DNA of 32,899 nucleotides. Origin: Desulfobacterales bacterium (GTDB lineage: Bacteria > Desulfobacterota > Desulfobacteria > Desulfobacterales > UBA11574). Positions 25,413 to 32,899 of this stretch are shown piece by piece (the first letter of the stretch is position 1; the number at the start of each line of letters is the position of its first letter). The stretch is taken from NCBI GenBank assembly GCA_030145345.1, contig JAQYVT010000027.1, positions 1 to 32,899 of the forward strand. Direction: 5' to 3'. A program made the position numbers and the translations under genes. Below the pieces are notes generated by a model that was given only the letters and a program-made list of their open reading frames with translations, was not told where the DNA came from and made no database searches.

Positions 25413-26285
25413 ATGAGCATATTCGTTGACAATAATACACGTTTGTTGGTCCAGGGAATTACGGGGAAGGAAGGGCAGTTTCACGCACGCCAGTGTATTG
25501 CATACGGCACAAATGTGGTTGGCGGTGTTACGCCGGGCAAAGGCGGCCAGAAAATGGACGATGTGCCGGTATTCAATACCGTTGGAGAGACTGTCGAACA
25601 GACCGGGGCCAATTGCAGCATGATTTTTGTCCCCCCGGCATTTGCTGCCGATGCCATCATGGAGGCGACAGACGCAGGTGTTGAAATTATCGTTGCCATC
25701 ACCGAAGGCATTCCGGTTATGGATATGATGAAAGTTAAAAATTACATGGCGGGTTCGGGGTCCCGACTCATCGGTCCCAATTGTCCGGGGATCATTACAC
25801 CGGGCCAGTGCAAGGTTGGAATCATGCCCGGGCCGATCCATACCCCCGGCGGACCCATCGGCGTTGTTTCCAGATCCGGAACCCTGACCTACGAGGTGGT
25901 GCACCAGTTAACCGCCCAGGGAATCGGGCAGACCACCTGTATCGGTATCGGCGGCGATCCGGTCAACGGCACGAATTTCATCGACTGCCTGGATGCATTT
26001 GAAAAAGATTCCGAGACCACGGGGATCGTTATGGTCGGAGAGATCGGCGGGACTGCCGAAGAGGAAGCATCTGAATTTATAACCCGGCATGTCACAAAAC
26101 CGGTGGTGGGATTTATTGCCGGCCTGACGGCACCTCCCGGGAGACGCATGGGGCATGCAGGGGCCATTGTCAGTGGCGGCAGCGGAACCGCCCAGGGAAA
26201 AATTGATGCAATGAAGGCCGCGGGAATTCATATCTGTGAGAATCTCGGCACCTTTGGGGAGTTGTGTGCAGAGGTTTTTTCATAA
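25413..26285 (+). CDS. sucD: succinyl-CoA synthetase, alpha subunit
   Basis: 290 residues, the usual SucD size. It carries the CoA-binding Rossmann domain ([21 protein letters not shown]) and the phosphohistidine His248 in [29 protein letters not shown] and [10 protein letters not shown] are all intact. It pairs with SucC 140 nt upstream; the spacer contains repeats. Start ATG 25413 follows GAGGAATGAAGA. hypA begins 20 nt after its stop. Confidence 0.97.
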   Translation: MSIFVDNNTRLLVQGITGKEGQFHARQCIAYGTNVVGGVTPGKGGQKMDDVPVFNTVGETVEQTGANCSMIFVPPAFAADAIMEATDAGVEIIVAITEGIPVMDMMKVKNYMAGSGSRLIGPNCPGIITPGQCKVGIMPGPIHTPGGPIGVVSRSGTLTYEVVHQLTAQGIGQTTCIGIGGDPVNGTNFIDCLDAFEKDSETTGIVMVGEIGGTAEEEASEFITRHVTKPVVGFIAGLTAPPGRRMGHAGAIVSGGSGTAQGKIDAMKAAGIHICENLGTFGELCAEVFS

Positions 26286-26305
26286 TATCATGGAAATGTT
26301 TATAT

Positions 26306-26674
26306 ATGCATGAAATGGGTATTGCGATGCAGATTGTTGAGATTGCCATCGCTTCAATACCTGGGGATCTGGAAAATGCACGGATTGACAGGGTCAATCT
26401 GAAAGTGGGAAAGCTGGCAGCCGTCGTCCCCGAAAGCCTTCATTTCTGTTTTCAAATTGCAGTCCAGGATACCCCCCTGCATCATGCGGATCTCCATATA
26501 GAAGAAATTCCGGTTGTGGCAAGATGCGCCGATTGTCATGTACAGTGGACCGTTCGCGAACCGGTGTTTAAATGTGGACAATGCAGCAGCGGTTCTGTGG
26601 AGATTATCTCCGGCAGGGAACTGGATATCATTTCCATCGAAGTTGTCGATGAGGACACCACAGATGCCGATTGA
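26306..26674 (+). CDS. hypA: hydrogenase/urease nickel-insertion accessory protein HypA
   Basis: 122 residues from ATG 26306. It starts M-H-E-M-G-I-A, and the His2-Glu3 pair right after Met is the nickel-binding end in HypA, which fixes the start. The zinc site is two C-x-x-C pairs (C-A-D-C and C-G-Q-C). HypA delivers Ni2+ to [NiFe]-hydrogenase precursor proteins with HypB. The gene lies 20 nt after sucD without a strong ribosome binding site and overlaps hypB by 11 nt. No hydrogenase structural gene or hypC-F is in the window. Confidence 0.94.
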   Translation: MHEMGIAMQIVEIAIASIPGDLENARIDRVNLKVGKLAAVVPESLHFCFQIAVQDTPLHHADLHIEEIPVVARCADCHVQWTVREPVFKCGQCSSGSVEIISGRELDIISIEVVDEDTTDAD

Positions 26675-27434
26675 TATGTATAAAACCCAGCGATATTACC
26701 ACCACAAAGATTTCCGAAAGCATAGCCATTTTCATGCCGGCAAAGGTGTTGCCACGGAGGGCAAGAAACGGGGGGCCCGGGAAATAAAGATCGTCCGTAA
26801 GGTACTGGACGTAAATGATGCCATCGCTCAGCAGAATCGCGACATGTTTGCTGAAAAAGATGTTTTTGTCGTTAATGTCATGAGTTCGCCGGGATCCGGA
26901 AAGACCGCTATTCTCGAAAAAACACTGTCGCATATCATGCAGGATGTGAGAAGTGCCGTGATTGTGGGAGATATCTGCACCTCCAACGATGCCGACCGGC
27001 TGGCTGTCAGCGGTGCACCGGTGGTGCAAGTCAATACGGATGCCTTCGGGGGTGACTGTCATCTGGCGGCCCATGTGATTAAAACAGCGGTGGATAACTT
27101 TAACCTGGATGAAATTGATCTGTTGATCATCGAAAATCTTGGGAATCTGGTGTGTCCGGCCGAGTTTGACATGGGCGAGAATTTGCGGGTGGTCGTTCTC
27201 AGCGTCACCGAAGGAGAGGACAAACCTTTAAAGTATCCGCTGATGTTTCGGGTGTGCCATGCGGCGCTGCTCAATAAAATAGATTTACTTCCCCATCTTG
27301 ATTATGACCGAAACGCCGCAGTTCAAAATATCCATAAGGTCAATCCCCAAATGCCGATTTTTGAAATATCCGCGAAGACGGAAGAGGGCTTTGATTCCTG
27401 GATCGAATGGCTGATGCAAAAGATTCATGGATAA
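26664..27434 (+). CDS. hypB: hydrogenase nickel-insertion GTPase HypB
   Basis: 256 residues from ATG 26664 (GAGG 9 nt upstream); ATG 26676 is an alternative. A short His-containing N-terminal stretch (H-H-K-D-F-R-K-H-S-H-F-H) may bind nickel. The G domain shows P-loop S-S-P-G-S-G-K-T at about residue 74, G-D-I-C-T-S-N-D-A-D-R, the Cys-His metal site in G-G-D-C-H-L-A-A, I-I-E-N-L-G-N-L-V-C-P and N-K-I-D-L-L-P. GTP hydrolysis drives nickel transfer with HypA. It closes the long plus-strand run that starts with the epimerase or aminotransferase; a hairpin follows. Confidence 0.96.
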   Translation: MPIDMYKTQRYYHHKDFRKHSHFHAGKGVATEGKKRGAREIKIVRKVLDVNDAIAQQNRDMFAEKDVFVVNVMSSPGSGKTAILEKTLSHIMQDVRSAVIVGDICTSNDADRLAVSGAPVVQVNTDAFGGDCHLAAHVIKTAVDNFNLDEIDLLIIENLGNLVCPAEFDMGENLRVVVLSVTEGEDKPLKYPLMFRVCHAALLNKIDLLPHLDYDRNAAVQNIHKVNPQMPIFEISAKTEEGFDSWIEWLMQKIHG

Positions 27435-27481
27435 AGCTTTATCTTCAAGTTTAACCCCCTTGAACTGAACCGCCATCGCAT

Positions 27482-27503
27482 TCCCTGCAGCTTGCTTTAG
27501 GGA
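27482..27503 (+). terminator. hairpin after hypB, possible terminator
   Basis: TCCCT (27482-27486) pairs with AGGGA (27499-27503), with GCA/TGC stacked inside around GCT. It begins about 48 nt after the hypB stop. There is no U-run, so it is a weak candidate for transcript end. Confidence 0.3.
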
Positions 27504-27952
27504 GTCTCAATTCTTCGGATTATGATTCCGATTATAAACCTTAACTTTTTGGAAATTGAAGCGTCAGTCTATATTGTGAATATAAGAGCGGCTTGGGGTG
27601 GAACAAAATTATACGAGATATAGTGTTTAGGGGATGATCTGGTTTTCATAAAAGTGCTGAAACTGAGCACCAGGTATGTTTTTATTATCACATCAGTTTG
27701 GAATCATAAGATATCTGGACTTCTTGCAAGATATCAAATGTGGGCAGCCACTATAACCACTATAAATTGATACCAAATGGCCGTGTTTATATGAAGAAAG
27801 ATATGGCATCCTTAACCCATGCCATGCCTCTTTTTTACTTCTATAAATATTGCGGCCATAATTCCTTTATGTTACCTAATACTAAATGCAGTGCTCTCTC
27901 AAATCAATTTAAAATATAGCCAAAAACAGGGAAATCCTATTTGGAAGCCCAA

Positions 27953-27981
27953 TTGAAAAAGGTTCATTAAGAAGATAGTAT
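27953..27981 (+). promoter_or_regulatory. sigma70-type promoter candidate for the sucrose operon
   Basis: TTGAAA (27953-27958) and TAGTAT (27976-27981) are separated by exactly 17 bp. Transcription would start near 27988, leaving a short leader of about 18 nt before ATG 28006 that includes AAGGGG. The -35 matches consensus at 5 of 6 positions and the -10 at 4 of 6. Confidence 0.45.
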
Positions 27982-28005
27982 CATTTAAGATGAATAAGGG
28001 GTTTT

Positions 28006-28905
28006 ATGATCTGTGTTGTCGGTGAAATTTTATTCGATGTGTTTCCGTCTTACAAACGCTTGGGGGGTGCTCCCTTTAATTTTGCCTTTCACCTGAAAAA
28101 TCTCGGCTTTCCCGTTCGATTTATCTCGAGAATCGGAAATGATCCCGACGGCAAGAAAATCCTGAGTCTGTTGGAGAGGTATCGATTCGACCTGAGTGAT
28201 ATTCAGTTGGATGATATTCACCCCACCGGAACGGTAAGGGTCAAACTTGACAAGTATGGCGTGCCGCAATTCCGGATTACTTCCAATGTGGCTTACGATT
28301 ATATCGAGTTTATTCCGGAAGTTCACCGGAAATTAATCCGTCAAGCCGAGTTGGTTTATTTCGGTTCTTTGGCGCAGAGATCTCAACACGGTTTTGAGAA
28401 TGTACAAAAAATCATTGCCTGTAAAGCGTCATTGGCTGTTGGTTTTTATGACCTTAATCTGCGGCCGGATTGTTATAATGATCGATTGATTTCCGAATCT
28501 CTTTTACGGGCAAATGCATTAAAGTTAAACCAGGAGGAGCTTGAGGAACTGAAACGGCTCATGATGTTTGAAAAAAACAGCCGCAGTTTTGTTCAACATC
28601 TGCTGGATGCGTATGGACTGAACATCATATCATTGACCAAAGGTCATGAAGGAAGCGATCTATATACCAGAAACGGTAATTTCAGCATTGACGCGGCAAA
28701 GCCGGAAATGGTTGCCGATTCTGTTGGTGCCGGTGATGCTTATGCAGCAATGCTTGCTGCAGGTCTTATTAAAAATATGCCGCCGGAGATAATAATACAA
28801 AATGCCTCTGCCTTTGCGTCATCGATCTGTGAGATAAAAGGGGCAATTCCCGGGACAGAAGCTTTTTACGAGCCATTTCAACCGATGTTCGCTGAAGGAG
28901 AGTAA
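28006..28905 (+). CDS. PfkB-family carbohydrate kinase, probable fructokinase
   Basis: 299 residues. It opens with the sugar-kinase strand I-C-V-V-G-E-I-L-F-D-V-F and G-G-A-P-F-N-F-A-F-H, and ends with the ATP/anion-hole motif D-S-V-G-A-G-D-A-Y-A-A, in which Asp244 is the catalytic base. This is the ribokinase fold with fructokinase-like spacing. It would phosphorylate free fructose to fructose-6-phosphate in the cytoplasm. The next two genes make sucrose from UDP-glucose plus fructose-6-phosphate and split sucrose into glucose-1-phosphate plus fructose, so fructokinase is the expected third enzyme. AAGGGG precedes ATG 28006, and the sucrose-phosphate synthase starts 1 nt after its stop. Substrate is inferred mainly from context. 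Confidence 0.9.
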   Translation: MICVVGEILFDVFPSYKRLGGAPFNFAFHLKNLGFPVRFISRIGNDPDGKKILSLLERYRFDLSDIQLDDIHPTGTVRVKLDKYGVPQFRITSNVAYDYIEFIPEVHRKLIRQAELVYFGSLAQRSQHGFENVQKIIACKASLAVGFYDLNLRPDCYNDRLISESLLRANALKLNQEELEELKRLMMFEKNSRSFVQHLLDAYGLNIISLTKGHEGSDLYTRNGNFSIDAAKPEMVADSVGAGDAYAAMLAAGLIKNMPPEIIIQNASAFASSICEIKGAIPGTEAFYEPFQPMFAEGE

Positions 28906-28906
28906 A

Positions 28907-31093
28907 GTGACGACTCAAAGCCTATATATTCAATTGTTCAGCATTCACGGTCTGCTGAGGTCCGAAAGTTTGGAGCTTGGCCGTGATGCAGACACCGGTG
29001 GACAGATAAACTATGTCATTGAACTCGGGCGCCACTTAAGCCGGGTCAAAGAGGTTAAAAGGGTCGATCTTTTCACCCGGCTGATTGTGGACAAAAAGGT
29101 TTCTGAAGACTACGCCCGACCCATTGAAAAAGTAAATAAGAAATTCCGGATCGTTCGAATTCAGTGCGGCGGCCGCAAGTATTTCCGCAAGGAACTTTTA
29201 TGGCCTCACCTGGACGAATATATTGACAAGACCATTAAATTCATCAAACGTGAAAATGCCATTCCGGATATTGTACACGGTCATTATCCGGATGCCGGGT
29301 ATGTGGCCATGCAGATGTCACGCATTTTCGGAATACCTTTTGTGTTTACCGGTCATTCCCTGGGCAGGGCCAAAAAACAAAAGCTCCTGAACGAAGGTGC
29401 GAAGGAAACGGAGATCAACAAAAAATACAAGATTGACCACCGAATTGCCGTTGAAGAAGAACTGCTGAAAAATGCGGACCTGATTGTCGCAAGCACGACT
29501 CAGGAAGTTAATGACCAGTATGGCATGTATCAACACGTTGATCTGCCTGATTTTCAGGTTATACCGCCGGGGCTTAATCTCGACAAATTTTACCCCTATT
29601 ATCACGATATTCTACCTGAAAGTGAAAAGTCCGAAGCGGAGATGTATGCTCAGGCCTCTATTTTACAGGAGTTGAACCGTTTTTTTATCCAACCTGACAA
29701 ACCGCTGATCCTGGCTTTATCTCGACCGGATGAACGTAAAAACATTTCCGGGCTTGTTAAAGCTTACGGCGAAGACCGAGAACTTCAATCCATAGCCAAT
29801 CTGGCAGTTTTTGCGGGGATTCGGAAAGATATAGAGACAATGGAAGAAAACGAGAGAGATGTACTGACCCGTATGCTGCTGCTCATGGACAAATATGATC
29901 TATACGGTAAGATGGCGATTCCCAAAAAGCACGACTTCGAATTTGAAGTTCCGGAGCTGTATCGTGTGGCTGCAAGCAAGAGGGGTGTGTTTGTCAATCC
30001 GGCATGGACGGAGCCTTTTGGCCTGACCCTGTTGGAGGCATCCGCCACCGGCCTTCCTGTCGTTAGCACACAGGACGGCGGACCCCAGGACATTATTGCC
30101 AACTGCCAAAACGGCATCCTGGTAGATCCGAACGATACGCGAAAAATTGCTGCCAGTATCAGACAAATTCTCACCGATGACGAAAAGTGGGATCGATATT
30201 CGAAAAACGGTATCATGAAGGTTCGAGATTACTACACCTGGGAACGCCATGCTCAAAGATATACCAAAGAAGTAAAACAGCTCGCAGCAGTACAAAAAAC
30301 CTCGGACATGCAGGTCGCCGTCCCTTCGGATTCGATCGGAAAACGATTGGTCAAGCTCAACTATTTTTTAATTACCGACATTGATTTCACGCTGATCGGC
30401 GGAAACAATGGCCATCTTCAAACTCTGATCGAATTGCTCAAAGAACATCGAATGTCTATCGGCTTCGGCGTTGCCACCGGCCGCGATGTAACATCCGCCG
30501 TTAAATTTTTGAATGAACACGGCGTGCATCATCCCGACGTGATCATTTCATCGGTGGGTTCAGAGATCTATTATGGCAAGGCATTGCAGTATGGGCAGGG
30601 ATGGGAGACTCACATATCGAACCAATGGGACCGGGAAAAGATCGTCACGCTTCTCGAACGTTTCGGTTTTTTGAGATACCAGGAGGAATCGAACCAGAGT
30701 CGATTCAAAATAAGCTATTATATGGCCCCCGGTAAAGATAGGATGGCCAAGATCCACGATCTGTTGTCCAAAAACAAATGCCGCTACTGCCTCATCTATT
30801 CCGGCCAGAAGTATCTGGATATCCTTCCATTCCGGGCTTCCAAAGGGAAGGCTATCCGGTATTTGAGTTACAAGTGGGAAATCCCTCTGAAAAACTTACT
30901 GGTTTGCGGGGATTCCGGCAACGATGAGGAAATGCTTCGTGGAGAGCCTCTGGCCGTCGTTGTAGGTAACTACAGAAAAGAGCTTGAAAAATTAAAAGGC
31001 GCCAGAAATGTTTATTTTGCCGAAAGAGAATACGCCGGCGGAATCCTCGAAGGGATTGAAAAATATGGGTTTATCGAAAAAGCAAGGGGTTGA
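28907..31093 (+). CDS. sucrose-phosphate synthase with C-terminal sucrose-phosphate-phosphatase-like HAD domain
   Basis: 728 residues from GTG 28907 (GGAG 7 nt upstream). Residues about 5-470 are a GT4 glycosyltransferase: D-A-D-T-G-G-Q-I-N-Y-V at the donor/acceptor cleft, G-H-Y-P-D-A-G-Y, G-H-S-L-G-R, and E-P-F-G-L-T-L-L-E-A-S-A near residue 365. This makes sucrose-6-phosphate from UDP-glucose (or another NDP-glucose) and fructose-6-phosphate. Residues about 485-725 are a HAD phosphatase of the SPP type: D-I-D-F-T-L with Asp491 and Asp493, S-K-G-K-A, and G-D-S-G-N-D. All four HAD motifs look intact, so the protein may be bifunctional and release free sucrose. Length is like cyanobacterial SPS. 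It is followed 5 nt later by the sucrose phosphorylase gene. Confidence 0.92.
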   Translation: MTTQSLYIQLFSIHGLLRSESLELGRDADTGGQINYVIELGRHLSRVKEVKRVDLFTRLIVDKKVSEDYARPIEKVNKKFRIVRIQCGGRKYFRKELLWPHLDEYIDKTIKFIKRENAIPDIVHGHYPDAGYVAMQMSRIFGIPFVFTGHSLGRAKKQKLLNEGAKETEINKKYKIDHRIAVEEELLKNADLIVASTTQEVNDQYGMYQHVDLPDFQVIPPGLNLDKFYPYYHDILPESEKSEAEMYAQASILQELNRFFIQPDKPLILALSRPDERKNISGLVKAYGEDRELQSIANLAVFAGIRKDIETMEENERDVLTRMLLLMDKYDLYGKMAIPKKHDFEFEVPELYRVAASKRGVFVNPAWTEPFGLTLLEASATGLPVVSTQDGGPQDIIANCQNGILVDPNDTRKIAASIRQILTDDEKWDRYSKNGIMKVRDYYTWERHAQRYTKEVKQLAAVQKTSDMQVAVPSDSIGKRLVKLNYFLITDIDFTLIGGNNGHLQTLIELLKEHRMSIGFGVATGRDVTSAVKFLNEHGVHHPDVIISSVGSEIYYGKALQYGQGWETHISNQWDREKIVTLLERFGFLRYQEESNQSRFKISYYMAPGKDRMAKIHDLLSKNKCRYCLIYSGQKYLDILPFRASKGKAIRYLSYKWEIPLKNLLVCGDSGNDEEMLRGEPLAVVVGNYRKELEKLKGARNVYFAEREYAGGILEGIEKYGFIEKARG

Positions 31094-31098
31094 ACACA

Positions 31099-32547
31099 AT
31101 GACCATTCAAAACAAGGTTCAATTGATAACGTATCCGGACAGTTTGGGCAAGAATCTAATAGAGCTTCACTATGTGCTTCGTAAATATCTGACCGATGCC
31201 ATCGGCGGTGTTCACATTTTACCCTTCTACCCGTCATCGTCCGACAGGGGTTTCGCGCCATTGACCTATGATGATGTAGACCCGAATTTCGGAACATGGG
31301 ATGACGTGAACAAAATCGGAGAAGATTTTGATTTAATGATCGATTTCATGGTCAACCACATTTCCAGACAATCTCTTTTTTTTCAAGACTATTTGGAAAA
31401 TGGCGAAGCTTCCGAGTATGCGGATATGTTTTTAAGTTTCAACAGACTCGTACCGGGCGGCGAAATCAGTGATGAGGATCTGGCCAAAGTCTATACACGG
31501 AAACCCCGTCCACCTTACTTGGTTATCGAACGTGCCGACGGGTCCAGAGAGAAAATATGGTGCACATTCGATTACGAACAGATTGACCTGGATCTGCAAT
31601 CTCCTAAGACCAGGGAAATTTTTCGAAATTTTTTGATACGTCTGGCACGCAGCAATGCTAAAGTCATACGGATTGATGCTTTCGCTTATACCACGATCAA
31701 AATCGGAACCAATTGCTTCTTTTTAGAACCGGAGGTTTGGGATCTTTTGGGGTGGTTGAACGATTTCGTTTCCGCATTCAATAAAGACATTCTGCCTGAA
31801 GTTCACGAACACTATTCCTATCAGCTTAAACTCGCCGAAAGAGGGTATTGGGTATATGACTTTTGTCTTCCTATGCTGGTATTGCACACGCTGTACCACC
31901 ACAGTAATCAAAGGTTGGTCAACTGGCTTAAAATCTGCCCCCGAAAACAGTTCACCACTTTAGACACCCATGACGGTATCGGCGCGGTAGACGTTGCTGA
32001 TCTGCTCAGTCAGGACGAAATCGATCGCACAATAGAAGGCTTGTATGAAAAAGGATCCAATCTAAAAAGGATTTACTCCGGACCCGATTATCAAAATCTG
32101 GATGTTTATCAGGTGAACTGTACCTATTATTCGGCCCTGGAGTGCAATGACGATTCATATATCGCAGCACGAACCATACAGTTTTTCACTCCGGGTATAC
32201 CGCAAGTGTATTACGTCGGTCTTCTTGCAGGTGAAAACGATATCGAACTGTTGGAAAAAACACAGCTTGGGCGAAATATCAATCGACACAATTATACTCT
32301 GGAAGAAATTCATGAAGCTTTTAAAAAGCCGGTTGTCCGGCGTTTGCTTCGTCTCATGAAATTTCGAAATTCGTATCCGGCTTTCGATGGGGAATTCCGT
32401 ATCGAAGACTCGCCCGAAAATCAGATGGTGATGACCTGGGCACAGAACAATTATCAAACAACCGCTGCAATTGATTTAAATGATTACCATGTAACGATTA
32501 CTTATTTTGACCCGGAATCCGACACTTCAAAGCAATTTGAGGTTTAG
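31099..32547 (+). CDS. GH13 sucrose phosphorylase (subfamily 18 type)
   Basis: 482 residues from ATG 31099 (AAGGGG upstream); an in-frame TTG at 31090 is unlikely. It aligns along its length with Bifidobacterium sucrose phosphorylase: K-V-Q-L-I-T-Y, G-G-V-H-I-L-P-F-Y-P, nucleophile Asp193 in R-I-D-A-F-A-Y, acid/base Glu234 in L-P-E-V-H, stabiliser Asp292 in L-D-T-H-D-G-I-G, and D-V-Y-Q-V-N-C-T-Y-Y-S-A-L. The reaction is sucrose + phosphate to glucose-1-phosphate + fructose, cytoplasmic (no signal peptide). Close relatives act on sucrose-6-phosphate or glucosylglycerate; the context with sucrose-phosphate synthase leaves sucrose or sucrose-6-phosphate as best choices. It ends the three-gene operon; no clear terminator is seen after it. 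Confidence 0.92.
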   Translation: MTIQNKVQLITYPDSLGKNLIELHYVLRKYLTDAIGGVHILPFYPSSSDRGFAPLTYDDVDPNFGTWDDVNKIGEDFDLMIDFMVNHISRQSLFFQDYLENGEASEYADMFLSFNRLVPGGEISDEDLAKVYTRKPRPPYLVIERADGSREKIWCTFDYEQIDLDLQSPKTREIFRNFLIRLARSNAKVIRIDAFAYTTIKIGTNCFFLEPEVWDLLGWLNDFVSAFNKDILPEVHEHYSYQLKLAERGYWVYDFCLPMLVLHTLYHHSNQRLVNWLKICPRKQFTTLDTHDGIGAVDVADLLSQDEIDRTIEGLYEKGSNLKRIYSGPDYQNLDVYQVNCTYYSALECNDDSYIAARTIQFFTPGIPQVYYVGLLAGENDIELLEKTQLGRNINRHNYTLEEIHEAFKKPVVRRLLRLMKFRNSYPAFDGEFRIEDSPENQMVMTWAQNNYQTTAAIDLNDYHVTITYFDPESDTSKQFEV

Positions 32548-32772
32548 CCGTACCCCATCAAAAATGAAAAGGAAACAGCAGCTGGACAACGCCTGAAATA
32601 CTTCTTATCAACACGATCTCATGGACCGTGTAATCGCCGCTAAACCTGCCGTTAACGAATCCACGCATAGCTAACTTGAAGGTTCATTTTTTGAAGCCCG
32701 AAATTTCCATTATTTTGGCAAGAAATCTTCAATCCGAAAACTTTGATATCTGCAATAACATCCAACTATCAA
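32548..32772. other. intergenic region at right end
   Basis: 225 bp between the phosphorylase stop and the possible right-edge gene. I see no terminator hairpin with U-run, no promoter of quality and no gene. Confidence 0.5.
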
Positions 32773-32899
32773 GTGCCTGATTTTTCTGTGATAATAATAC
32801 CGTATCACCAAGACATGGTTGCGGCGATTCCTGCTATATCTGACAGATTTGTGAGGTCTAAAAATTGCTGTATCATCGTTTTTTCAAAAGAGGTAGATC
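32773..32899 (+). CDS. possible start of an unidentified gene, cut by the right edge
   Basis: From GTG 32773 the frame stays open for 42 codons to the window end and reads V-P-D-F-S-V-I-I-I-P-Y-H-Q-D-M, a beta-strand/turn pattern seen at the start of many alpha/beta proteins. The frame is open from about 32695, so an upstream start is possible. There is no Shine-Dalgarno sequence before GTG, and no family is recognised. Chance is a real alternative. Confidence 0.25.
   Translation, partial: MPDFSVIIIPYHQDMVAAIPAISDRFVRSKNCCIIVFSKEVD

Larger units (their letters stand above)
27435..28005. other. intergenic region between hypB and the sucrose operon
   Basis: 571 bp, AT-rich, no credible gene. 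Seen in it: a hairpin at 27482-27503, a 5-bp stem GTGCT/AGCAC at 27654-27670, two tandem copies of CCACTATAA at 27748-27765, and a sigma70-like promoter at 27953-27981 serving the fructokinase gene. The change in base composition fits a boundary between two transcription units. Confidence 0.6.

Overview
The window looks like a piece of chromosome from an anaerobic Desulfobacterota bacterium, most likely a Desulfobacterales-type sulfate reducer or a relative. This is an inference from gene content: a methylmalonyl-CoA / transcarboxylase / succinyl-CoA synthetase cluster, hypAB, a large cache-type nucleotide cyclase, and short foldback repeats plus a four-helix-bundle ORF remnant of a kind I recall from these genomes. 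No rRNA, tRNA, CRISPR array, IS transposase or prophage gene was recognised.

Layout. (1) 1-6752, minus strand: a tightly packed operon read right to left, consisting of an exported formylglycine-enzyme-like protein, an ATP/ADP-translocase-like carrier with a C-terminal HEAT region, a stand-alone cyclic-nucleotide-binding protein, a GshB-like ATP-grasp ligase and a peptide-type ABC solute-binding lipoprotein cut by the left edge. (2) 6753-7247: a divergent regulatory region with a dyad and a direct repeat. (3) 7248-9320, plus strand: a membrane class III nucleotide cyclase with cache and HAMP domains. The cyclase facing a cyclic-nucleotide-binding protein and a nucleotide-type carrier is the most unusual arrangement here. 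(4) 9321-14162: a four-helix-bundle pseudogene, a strong hairpin, two further ATP-grasp enzymes (one RimK-like, one orphan), then queA and tgt for queuosine tRNA modification. (5) 14163-14654: non-coding, with a 145-bp foldback (MITE-like) element ending next to a TATAAT box.

(6) 14655-27434: an aminotransferase, then methylmalonyl-CoA epimerase, cobalamin-dependent mutase, MeaB GTPase, an ABM-domain protein, a 12S-type carboxyltransferase, a tiny acidic/Met-rich protein, a 5S-type carboxyltransferase fused to a biotin carrier, sucC, sucD, hypA and hypB. No biotin carboxylase is encoded here, so the set reads as a methylmalonyl-CoA:pyruvate transcarboxylase route linking propionyl-CoA to succinate with carboxyl transfer instead of ATP-driven carboxylation. 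The spacers before the 12S gene, the small gene, sucC and sucD each contain an inverted repeat; the one before the 12S gene can be drawn as a pseudoknot.

(7) 27435-28005: non-coding, ending in a plausible sigma70 promoter. (8) 28006-32547: a three-gene sucrose operon: PfkB fructokinase, sucrose-phosphate synthase fused to an apparently intact sucrose-phosphatase domain, and a GH13 sucrose phosphorylase. It could both make and phosphorolyse sucrose. (9) 32548-32899: mostly non-coding, with a possible gene start running off the right edge.
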